A DNA stretch of 64,000 nt from Codonopsis lanceolata (Eukaryota > Streptophyta > Magnoliopsida > Asterales > Campanulaceae): positions 77,442,556 through 77,506,555 of the forward strand of contig CM028380.1 of NCBI GenBank assembly GCA_013146195.2, read 5' to 3'. Under the pieces are notes generated by a model that saw nothing but the letters and a program-made list of their open reading frames with translations, had not been told where the DNA came from and ran no database searches. The translations under genes and the position numbers were made by a program. This document shows positions 55,385-64,000 of the stretch, piece by piece. How positions within the stretch are numbered: position 1 is the first letter of the stretch; each line of letters opens with the position of its first letter.

Positions 55385-56761
55385 ATCATAGGTAGCAAGT
55401 GGGTGTTCAGAAACAAGCGAGATGAGGACGGAAACATTACAAGGAATAAAGCTAAATTGGTTACTATAGGCTACCGATAGGAAGAGAGAATTGACTACGA
55501 TGAAACATTTTCTCATGTTGTTAGATTGGATGCCACAAGTATATTTCTAGCTTATGCGTTGTTTATGGACTTCAAGCTATACTAGATGGACGTAAACAAT
55601 ATACGTTGAATAGCCTGCCTCATGGGTTTGTCATCAAAGACATGGAGAATCATGTATATCGTCTCAAGAAAGCACTATATGGTCTTAAACAAGCTCCCAA
55701 AGCTTGGTACGAAACTATCCAAGTTCCTAGTTAAACAAGGATTCGTGAGAGGATGCATAGACATAACTATGTTCATCCTCAAGCACAAATGCCATTCTCT
55801 ACTGGTACAAATATATGTGGACACCATCATCTTCAGATCAACTAATGAAAGCCTGTGCAAGAGATTCAAGAAGCTGATGCAGAGGAAATTCGAGATGAGT
55901 GTGATGGGAGAACTCACTTTCTTCCTTGGACTTTAGATTCAGCCGATCTCAGAAGGAATCTTCATCAGCCAAACCAAATATACAACGGAGTTTATCAAGA
56001 AGTTTGGTCTTGATTCAGTAAAAAGGATTTGAGACTCCAATCTCTACTAACTACCATCTTGGTAAAGATGTGAAGGGAAAACAAGAGAATGTAACTAAAT
56101 ACTGAGGAATCATAGGTTCACTTTTCTAGCTTGTTGACAGTAGACCTGATATAATGTTTGATATTTATGTTTGTGCAAGATTTCTGACATATCCAAAAGA
56201 ATCACACATGCTTGCTGATAAGCGTATCATCAAATATGCGTCCACTTCAACTAATTTGGGTATCTGGTACTCAAAAGGAACGAATTTCGATTTAGTTAGA
56301 TACTCAGATGCAGACTACACATCTTGAAGAATGAGCAGAAGTAGCACCAGTGAGACTTGTTATTTTCTTGGAAATAGACTTGTCTCATGGTCATGCAAGA
56401 AACAAGGATCAGTTGCAACCCCACAACAGAAGTCAAGTACATTGTTGCCAACAGCCGCTGCTCTCAGCTATTATGGATGAAGCAATAGCTTGAGGATTAG
56501 AACATCATGACTACTGGTTTCCACATCACGTCTGACAACACGTTAGTAATCTCAATCTCCAAAAATCTAGTGATGCACTCAAAGACCAAGCACATTGATG
56601 TGCACTATCACTTCCTGAAAGACAATGTAGAGAAATGTAACATTTGCATGGAATATATTCCTATAGAGCATCAGCTGACTGACATTCTCACTAAGCCTTT
56701 GGATGCTACAAGGTTTACTTACTTAAGGAGAGAACTTGGTATGATCGATCCTTATGCTTAA
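55385..56761 (+). pseudogene. pol: copia reverse transcriptase and RNase H, degenerate
   Basis: RT begins ...SKWVFRNKRDEDGN (about 55395) with IDYDETFSHVVRLDA, then KKALYGLKQAPKAWY (about 55665-55710). The catalytic box reads YVDT (about 55813-55824), so the second aspartate is lost. MGELTFFLGL follows. RNase H has RYSDADYTS and RLVSWSCKKQGSVA over shifted frames; the C-terminal tail KTKHIDVHYHFLKD and LTDILTKPLDATRF (about 56585-56740) is in frame and ends GMIDPYA before the stop. Many frameshifts; inactive. Confidence 0.88.
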
Positions 56762-58533
56762 TGTGAGTGCCGGATTCTCTGCGCGCCTCGATAGGGTGCG
56801 CTGACGCGGAAGGACACCACTCTTTCCATTCCACCATCCCTTGTGTAGGGGAAGACGAAATTAAAAATACGGAAAGGGTTCTGTCAAGAAGCGCGTTGAA
56901 TACGCCTCGGTCACTTAGAGTGATTTTTGGTCCATTATGAGAGCTTTAGGTTTTCTGTATCAAGTTATCCCTTTTTTAGGGGATAACAAGATGCAGGAAG
57001 ACATCACCCTTTTATTCACATCTTCCCTTGTTTAGGGGAAAATGGAAAGTGCAAGAAAGGATGTTGCGGGCCCCACTATGGACTTTATGAAAATTGCCTT
57101 AAGGCATATTTCGGATCGCTACAAGTGATTTGGGCTTTCTGTATCAAGTTATCACTTGTTTAGGAGATACCAGGATGCAGGAATACATCACTATTTCATT
57201 CTCATTCTCCCTTGTGTGGGGGGAAACAGAAAAGTGCAAGAAAGGATGTTGCGATGCCTCACTGTGATCCAAAACGTTTTGACAGAGTGACCATCTTTAT
57301 TTTAAGGAGAAAATAAAAAAAAGACCAAAATAAAACCAGAGAATGCTAAAAACGGGTTTGGAGGCTAAGTTATGATTTGGGAAAATGCTAGGCACCCAAC
57401 TCGCCCTTTCGGTCTCAAAAAACAGTTTTTGGCTAAAATATGTTTTTTGTTATATTTATCTAGCAAATAAATAAAATATTAAAAGAAAGAAAAGAAAACA
57501 AATACATCCATGTCTACATTATTTACGAACTTGCAACCGTCTCCTTCCAATAATTACAAATATACTTAAAAATATTTGGCCATAATAATGGCTCTTTTTA
57601 ATGCTATTTTCTAAATAAATCCGAGTAGCATAACATCTTATATTTTTACATTGGGCCGAATGGAAAATAGTTTTTTTATAAAATAAACTCTTAAAGGCTC
57701 ACCTTTAAGAGCATTGATGTGCTCGCTCTGTCTTTCCGGGAGAGGGAGTCTTTTTACTGTTGCTGTTGCGGTTCGGGCAGGGTGACTGCTTCCGAAGGTT
57801 GCTTCTGGGCACCGTAAAATGGGCGGAGCAACTGCTTGCTTTTTTGCTGCTGGCGGAAATCGGGCAGAACAATTGCTTGTTTCTAGCGGATTTGGCCTTT
57901 TTACTTGGACAGAGCAACTACTCTTTTTTGGATTTTTGGATCGGGGAAATAGGGTGGAAGCCTAGCGGGGAGGCTAAGGTTCACTTTGACCGGTTGGTTT
58001 TGTGTTTGGGGGAGATTTGACGGAGCTTCGAAGCTTTTTAGAGGAGGGGAACTCTTAGACGATCGCTTCGCGTAAAGTGTAAACGGTGTGTGCGATGAAG
58101 TGAGATGTGTGAAAATTTCTCCGTCCCAAATTCTGAAGCCGGGCACCTTTATTTATAGGTGGGAGTGAGGACTCCGTTGTCATTTGGGAATTTCTTTCTG
58201 TGCTTCATCGGCTTGTACCGCGTGCTTGAGAGAGTGTATTAATTCTCAAATCAGAAGAGTTCAAATAGTGTTTGGGCGCCGAACCCCTAAGAAGTGGGCG
58301 CGGCTCCCATTTTCCATGTTGGCGACGCTAGTGTACTATTCATGGTGGCGCCAGCTCCCTTTTTTTCGATTTTGACACTTTGGCCCCCTGTAATTCACTA
58401 TTCATGCATCCTTTCATTTCTTTTACTTTTTTTGCAATCTAAACCCTGTAATTTGACATTTGTTAGTGTTTAACAGGTCTTGATATCTCATGTCAAGATT
58501 ACACATCAAAGGTATGAAATTTGGGTGTCTACA
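56762..58533 (+). mobile_element. Solo LTR of the TGTGAGTGCC gypsy family (copy 3), 1772 bp
   Basis: TGTGAGTGCC...TTGGGTGTCTACA with a perfect 5-bp duplication CTTAA at 56757-56761 and 58534-58538. Unlike copies 1 and 2 it has an additional ~480-bp 5' region made of tandem ~200-bp units with 'ccttgtttaggggaaaac' and 'agaaaggatgttgcg' phrases. It contains GCAGAGCAACTGCTTGC units and a TATA box at about 58148. No internal domain is attached, hence solo. It inserted at the stop codon of the copia pol. Confidence 0.93.
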
Positions 58534-58538
58534 CTTAA

Positions 58539-59283
58539 TTAACCGTTGGTATTCTTTCTATGTATCCTTCATATCAACATACATCCTGTGTTGCTAGCTC
58601 TGCCATTTTTGAAAGCCTTATAGTTCAACGCGTTAAGTTCATGTTAGAGCTTCTGTTAAAATAAATTCAATAAAAGGTAACTTTTTCGTAAACTTAAAAG
58701 GACTTGATTTCACTTTTTACTATTTAGTTTCAAAATGTTCAAGGAAGCGCTTTATAAAAGACAACTGTCAATCATCTAAGCCCTCCTTCATAAAGTAACT
58801 TTTCATTTGCCTATATAAGGAAATGAACCGCAAGTTCTAAAAAATTTACAAACCTTTGAAATTCTTTTTCTCTTTCTCTCTCTTCAAACCTTCATTACTC
58901 TCTGCAATTTCTTTCTCCCTTACACTCTAGTTTCTCGTGTCTTTCTTCTTCTACGCCTCGCTTACAATGGTAAGAATTTCAACTCTTTACGTAAATTTCA
59001 AACATTTCCTATTTGTTTTAAAGTTCATATATATTGGTATTTTTGTTGAAGTCAAAGCATCTTTTTTCACTTCATATACAACTTGCACTTCCGCCATTGT
59101 TAAACTGCATAACTTAGAAACACATGGTTAAACTGTTCTATCGTTCTACATGTCAATTTCAATTGTTGTTTCACAGTGAAATTAATTTTCAAAAGATGGT
59201 ATTTAATTTTTCAAACACTATTATGTTGGTATTTGAAGCTCTTGTTGAAAAATCCCTAATTTTTAAGGTTTTCTATAGGTGAA
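58539..59283 (+). promoter_or_regulatory. Promoter-like segment after copia pol
   Basis: CCTATATAAGGAAATG at about 58811 is followed by a pyrimidine-rich tract (58865-58925), then ATG at 58969 in 'acaATGgtaagaa', where GTAAGA would also serve as a splice donor. An acceptor-like TTTTCTATAG lies at 59270-59279. This arrangement (TATA, CT-rich leader, tiny first exon, ~310-bp intron) could drive the downstream reading frame. Inference only. Confidence 0.4.
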
Positions 59284-60410
59284 ATATGGTAAACAGTAGA
59301 CCCATCCGAAAAGGCAAGTGGCAAAGCTAAAGCCTCTTCTTCGCGAGCGAGGAGCCCTTCGTTGTCCCAGAGGTTTCACAAAACTTGTTTGGTTTCCCTC
59401 GCTTTCCTTTTCCTTCCCCTCCCCATCCTTTTGATTACTCACCATCCCCTTCCCTAAAACCAACCTCACCCTTCCTTTCACAACGGTAGCCCCCTTACCC
59501 CTTTCTATTTCTCCTCAACCACACCCAACCTCACCACAACCAGACCCAACATCACCTCAACCAAATTCCTTCCCTTCACTAGAACACCTTCGATATCTCT
59601 CACCAAGCACTCCATTGCTTCCATTCTTGCGGTGTCCTCCATTCATCTTTACTGAAATAGAGAGGTTCATCTTTGAACTCTCTTCTATTGAGGATCTGTA
59701 CCCAACACCTCCCATTCCCATAGAAAAACCACCCCTACCCCTACTCCCTTGCATACCCATGCCAAGATATCGGTTCAAGCATCGCCGCCCCTTCCAAATT
59801 CTCTCCCCATACAATGTTAGTGATCACTTTGACACTGATATTGAAATTCCCATCACCCCCTCCTCCCTCACCCAGATCCCCCTCCCTAGCTCTAACTGCA
59901 CAGGATGCCCTTTTCTGCAGCCTCTAAAGGTAAGTCCTCCTTTTTCTCCTCCTCAGGCTCCCCCTTCCTCAGCAACCCCCAAGCTCCATCCCTACTGATG
60001 TTGCAGCCTCTGCTCCGCCTACTTTAGAAACCATCCATGTGGATCTGCATTCTGCTCCTACCACCCCCAACCGTCCAATATTAATATCTTAGATAAATTG
60101 GATGCTATCTACACCAGACTCGGTGAACTGATAAACATCTCTACTGCGCAGTCTGAGACCGTGGTTGAGTCATCCACCTCTGCTGCCAGGACTCAGGTAA
60201 TTTCAAGAAGATATGTGGACTCGATTTGGAGAAGTGCGCCATCTGTTAGAAGATGTCAAGGTTTAGATTGATCTTCAGAGAAACCAAATCAAACGATATG
60301 TGCACACTATCTTCTATGCTCTCTTCTCTGATGTCACTGATCATCTTGGAAGTGGCCACGTCAAAATCATTGAACTCGTTGAGTAGATGAACACTGTTAT
60401 TCGTAAACGC
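59284..60410 (+). pseudogene. Extra downstream ORF of the copia element (env-like position), degenerate
   Basis: From an ATG at about 59287 the sequence is Pro/Ser/Lys-rich with a basic SGK.KASSSRARSP stretch, followed by a long proline-rich segment (59400-60050; frame 59615-59998 open). The end (about 60080-60400) looks helical: LDAIYTRLGELINIS and VDSIWRSAPSVRR lie in different frames. Several frame changes. In sirevirus-like elements a variable additional ORF sits in this place; I see no clear signal peptide or membrane segment and do not call an envelope protein. Confidence 0.45.
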
Positions 60411-60413
60411 GAT

Positions 60414-61543
60414 TGTGTGTGCCTCGGAATGCTCCCGGACCCCGCGCTCCCTTTTTTAGGGGAACGCGAGTTGCGGAAAGACATCACGATTTCCATTCCG
60501 TCCTCCCTTGTTTAAGGGAAGACGAAATTAAAAGTGCAGAAAGAGTGTTGTCAAAAAGCGCGTTGAATACACCTCGGTGACCGAGTGTGCTTTAGTCCAT
60601 TATGAGTGTCTTTGATTTCTCCGTATCTCATCCTCCCTTGTTTAGGGGAAAACAAGATACAGAGAATGCATCACCCCTTTCATTTCCATCGTCTCTTGTT
60701 TAGGGGAAAACAGAAAAGTGCAAAAAAAGGATGTTGCGAAAGCGCGTGGGGACACGCACTGCCTCACTATGGACTGTTGTACATTCTGGGTCACTATGAG
60801 TGCTTTGGATTTCCTATGTCTCATCCTCCCTTGTTTAGGGAAAAACAAGATGCAAGAAGTGCATCACCCTTTCCATTCCCATCGTCCCTTGTTTAGGGGA
60901 AAACGGAAAAGTGTAAGAAAAGGATGTTGCGGGCCTCACTGTGATCCAAAAAGTTGTAACAGAGTCGCCATCTTTATTTTAAGGAGAAATAAAGAAAAAC
61001 AAAAAATAACAGAGTTTGAAAAAAAAAAGGTTCGGAGGCTAAGTTACGAGGTAGGAAGGTGTTAGGCACCCAACTCGCCCTTTCGGTCTCAAAAAAGATT
61101 TTTGGCTAAAATATGTTTTTATTATATTTATCTAGCAAATGAAATAAAGCACTTAAACAAATATATTTGTATCTACATTATTTACAGACTTGTAGCCGCT
61201 TCCTTCCACTAATTACAAATACATTTAAAAATATTTAGCCATAATAATGGCTTTTTTTGGTGCTATTTTCTATATAATCCGGGCAGCATAACTACTTATA
61301 ATTTTATATTGGGTCGGCTTGAAAATAACACTTTTATATATAATCTCTTAAAGGCTTACCTTTAAGAGCGTAGGTTGTGCTTGATTTGTCCTTCCGGGAG
61401 AGGGAGTCTTTTGCTGTTGTGGAGATTCGGGCAAAGTAACTGCTTTCGAAAGCTGCTTTCTGGCACCGTAAAACAGGCGGAACAACTGCTTACGTTTTTG
61501 TTGTTGTTTGCTTGCTGTTGGCGGAAATCGGGCGGAGCAACCA
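60414..61543 (+). mobile_element. LTR of the TGTGAGTGCC gypsy family (copy 4), truncated
   Basis: Starts TGTGTGTGCCTCGG and has the extended 5' region with two ~190-bp tandem units (about 60600-60780 and 60785-60960), then 'acagagtcgccatctttattttaagg', 'cggaggctaagttacgaggtagg' and the first GGCGGAACAACTGCTTAC unit. It breaks off where copy 5 begins; its 3' third (TATA to end) is missing. Confidence 0.82.
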
Positions 61544-63343
61544 TCGTGAGGTTCCTGGTGCGACGCGCCCGCCGCCTGGATAGGGGTGCGCGCGCGGATG
61601 CGGTGACATCCACCGCCTCGCTCCACCCTCCCTTGTTGTTTGGGAAGACAAAATCCAAAGTGCGAGAGGAGTGCTGTCTATATTAGCACGTTGGAATGTG
61701 CCTCGGTTGCCTTGAGTGGATTTTGTATCCAAAATGGGAACTAATGGTTTCCCATGTCAAGTTATCCCTTGTTCAGGCATAACAGGATATGGGAATGCAT
61801 TACCCTTCCATTCCCATTCTCCCCTGTTTTCTTTAGGGGAAAACGGAGAAGTGCAAGAAAGGATATTGCGACGCCCCCACTATGGATTTATTGAAAATAG
61901 CCTTATGGCCCGTTCAGATCACTATGGGAGCTATGGGTTTCCCGCATCAAGTTATCCCTTGTTTAGGGGATACCAGATATGGGAATGCATCACCCTCCAT
62001 TCCCGTGATCTCCCTTTTTAGGGGAGAACAGAAAGTGCAAAGAGGGAGTGTTGCGAGGCCCCTGGATCCGAAAGTTTTAGAGTCGCCATCTTTATTTTAA
62101 GGCAAAAATAAAGAAAAACCAGAGATTTTAAAAAGCGGGTTCGGAGGCTAAGTTACGAGTTGGGAAGGTGCTAGGCACCCAACTCGCCCTTTCGGTCTCG
62201 AAAATGGTTTTTGGCTGAAGTATGCTTATTGTCACATTTATTTAGCAAATAAATAAGGTATTATAATGACAAGGGAAATTTAAACAAATACATTCGTGGC
62301 TACATTATTTACGGACTCGCAGCCGTCTCCTTCCAATAATTACAAACATATTTAAGAATATTTGGTCATAATAACGACTCTTTTACATATTATTTCCTAA
62401 TCTAATCCGGGCAGCACAACGGCTTATAAAGACTACATTGTGCCGGATTTAAATAATAATTTTACAAAATAATGAATAGACAATAAAATAAATAAATAAA
62501 TAAACACGCCTTAAAGGTCAGTACCTTTTAAGCGGCGGTGTGCTCGCCTCCTTCTCGGGAGAGGGAGACTTTTGTTGTTTGTTGTGTGTTTGTTGTTTTG
62601 ATTTTGGCAGAGTGACGGCTTATATATGGTAGTTTTGGTTTGTTTGGTTTGGGCAGAGTGACGGCTTAGTTTTTGTGGTTTTGGCCTTTTTGGTTGGGCG
62701 GAATAACGGCTTATAAAGGGTGCCACTCGTTACTCGGCGAGTAACGGCTTACTTTGGGATTTTTGGGTCGGGGAAATGAGGTGGATACCTAACAGCTAGG
62801 CTAGGGATTACTTATAACTAGTGGATATTTATTTTGGCGGAGTTTGGACAGGGTTTGGATACTTTAGGGGGTTCCACTCACCTATCTCGCATCTCTCGTA
62901 ACTAATCGCTTCGAAGGAACGCGGAAGAATTCTTCAGCGCTTCGTTGCGATGAAATTGAGCACTGAAATGAGGAGCCCGAGCTCTCTATTTATACTGAAG
63001 GATGAGGACACGGCCGGAATTCTTGAGGTTCTTCCCGTGCATTGGCGAGTTGTACGTTGCACTTTAAGACTTGTACCATGCGGCTTCTGAGATAACGCAC
63101 AGTAAAGAGGCTGGTGAGGCCAAGGTACCCTTTGGTGCGGCACCAAGGGGCCTTGGTGCGGCACCAAGCCCTTTTTCAACTTTGAAAAATTTGCACTTTA
63201 ACCCCTGCAGTTCACTGTTTCGCGCATCCTACTTTTTCCTTTTGCATTTTCAACCCTGTAACTTGACATTTGTTAATGTTTCAACAGTTCTTGATATTTT
63301 ATGTCATGTCACATATCAGGGGTACGAATTTGGGGTGTCTACA
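61544..63343 (+). mobile_element. LTR of the TGTGAGTGCC gypsy family (copy 5), probable 5' LTR
   Basis: The start is degraded (TCGTGAGGTTCC) but aligns with copy 3 through 'gcgcg..tggatagggg'. Two tandem 5' units (61720-61900, 61915-62060) follow, then 'gttcggaggctaagttacgagttgggaaggtgctaggcacccaactcgccc'. The accessory units read GGCAGAGTGACGGCTTA. TATA-like CTATTTATACTG lies at about 62985, and the end is GGGGTGTCTACA at 63343. It differs from the other copies in its unit text, so it is a diverged subfamily. It is followed by leader-like sequence, suggesting a 5' LTR of an element continuing past the window. Confidence 0.8.
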
Positions 63344-64000
63344 GAGCCCCGCAACGATGGAGTCTACGGGTAACCCAAGGCTTACTGAGTAGACGAACAT
63401 CGTTGATAAACAATAGACCTTCCAATTTCGTTCAATTATAAAATGGGAATGAGATGCAACAGGTAGTAGTTATGATGCAACAGTAGATAACACAGACCAA
63501 ACTCCATAACCTGGACAATTTTAGTCGGTTATAAAAAGTTATCGTGGTTTTAAGCAGATATGAATTTAATGTGCTCTGATGGTCGGACCCACTAATGTAG
63601 GCTGCCTACGTATCCCTTAATAAAGGAACTCAGACCAAACGTAGTTCAGGCCAAAACCTAAACTATCACTCGTACAACGGTCGGGCCTACCATGATAGGC
63701 TGCCTACGTATCCTTAAACAAGGAATCAGACCGAAACGTAGTTCACACAACTGGGGACTAAATGTGGCGGTGTAAGTGTTGTGGTGCAAGTGCGACAATA
63801 TTAAATGAGCAAGTGTGGCAAAGCTTTATCAAATGAGTACGACAAGGGTAAATATGTGCTGTGATGGTCGCATCTATCGTGATAGACTGCCTACGTATCC
63901 TTAAACAAGGAATCAGACCAAACGTAGTTCGTCTGTGGCTGTGCGGCATGAATTGTTTCCTTAGGAACTTAGTCTCTACAGGAGAACAAAACCTTTCCCT
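63344..64000 (+). mobile_element. Untranslated leader of a gypsy element with three tandem motifs
   Basis: Directly after the LTR end comes GAGCCCCGCAACGATGGAG, possibly the primer site (no tRNA assigned). At about 63584, 63683 and 63867 a ~65-bp motif recurs: GGTCGG(A/G)CC.., TAGGCTGCCTACGTATCC, 'aacaaggaatcagacc' and AACGTAGTTC. The frames here are short and not coding. The element runs off the right edge. Confidence 0.7.

Larger units (their letters stand above)
53180..60413 (+). mobile_element. Gutted Ty1/copia element, probably sirevirus-like, with nested LTRs
   Basis: In order: the 3' part of a 5' LTR (53180-~53381), a TGGTATCAGAGC primer site, the gag start, the nested LTR at 53573, the rest of gag, a junction to RT by deletion, RNase H, a stop at 56759-56761, a solo LTR at 56762-58533, then a further low-complexity reading frame region up to 60413 where another LTR begins. 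An extra region after pol is known from sirevirus (SIRE/Maximus) copia elements, as is this primer site; the assignment is inference. No 3' LTR of its own was found. Confidence 0.75.

Noticed and set aside
59263..59814. Minus-strand Gly/Arg-rich frames
   Set aside because: Antisense of the proline-rich downstream copia region; no motif of their own.
60606..61065. Overlapping ~100-codon frames on both strands
   Set aside because: They translate the tandem units of LTR copy 4, and similar frames appear in copies 3 and 5.

Overview
This is a plant nuclear window, almost certainly from a eudicot, and it is intergenic. It is AT-rich and full of (TA)n microsatellites, Stowaway-type MITEs with CTCCCTCCGTCCC-like ends, Mutator-like elements (MULEs) with 9-10 bp target duplications, Ty1/copia and Ty3/gypsy retrotransposons, a Helitron fragment and a tRNA-derived SINE. 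I find no intact host protein gene and no functional tRNA or rRNA gene. Every recognisable protein-like stretch belongs to a transposon or to a gene fragment carried by one, and all are broken by stops or frameshifts. Which eudicot this is cannot be read safely from the sequence.

Layout: 1-6.7 kb holds a Stowaway element carrying foreign GC-rich sequence, a 909-bp MULE MITE with a perfect 9-bp duplication, a decayed Helitron replication-initiator fragment and a ~720-bp foldback (giant hairpin) repeat. 6.7-13.1 kb is one copia retrotransposon with both LTRs, primer site, polypurine tract, a degenerate gag-pol and a small two-helix reading frame in its leader. 13.7-18.3 kb is an array of ~85-bp AT-rich units, arranged as a duplicated ~2-kb block, into which a Pack-MULE inserted; the Pack-MULE carries the N-terminal region of a MEKK1-like MAP kinase kinase kinase. 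19-27 kb is a MITE district: a Harbinger-type MITE, a 98-bp SINE, and a chain of members (here called E1-E4) of one MULE-like family whose core is a tandem array of GATGC-containing phrases. E1 contains a nested solo LTR.

27-49 kb is AT-rich sequence studded with Stowaway copies, other MITEs, a CACTA-type end, tandem duplications and a 1.6-kb member (E5) of the GATGC family. 49.6-53.2 kb is a minus-strand gypsy gag-protease remnant, split in the protease by a 1.5-kb non-autonomous relative with a perfect 5-bp duplication. 53.2-60.4 kb is a gutted copia element (TGGTATCAGAGC primer site, gag fused to RT by deletion, and an extra downstream reading frame as in sirevirus-like elements). It is broken by LTRs of a single gypsy family (TGTGAGTGCC...GTGTCTACA); one of these is a solo LTR with a perfect CTTAA duplication. 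The last LTR leads into an untranslated leader with three copies of a phrase containing GGCTGCCTACGTATCC, and this element runs off the window.

The elements do not form a pathway. The order of events can be read from nesting: old copia, Helitron and gypsy bodies were interrupted by LTRs and MITEs, and MITEs inserted into MITEs. The most unusual objects are the two gene-fragment carriers (Stowaway at 1.6-2.6 kb and Pack-MULE at 16.7-18.1 kb), the foldback at 5.4-6.1 kb, the minimal SINE at 20.3 kb, the GATGC-core MULE family, and the small hydrophobic leader ORF of the copia element.
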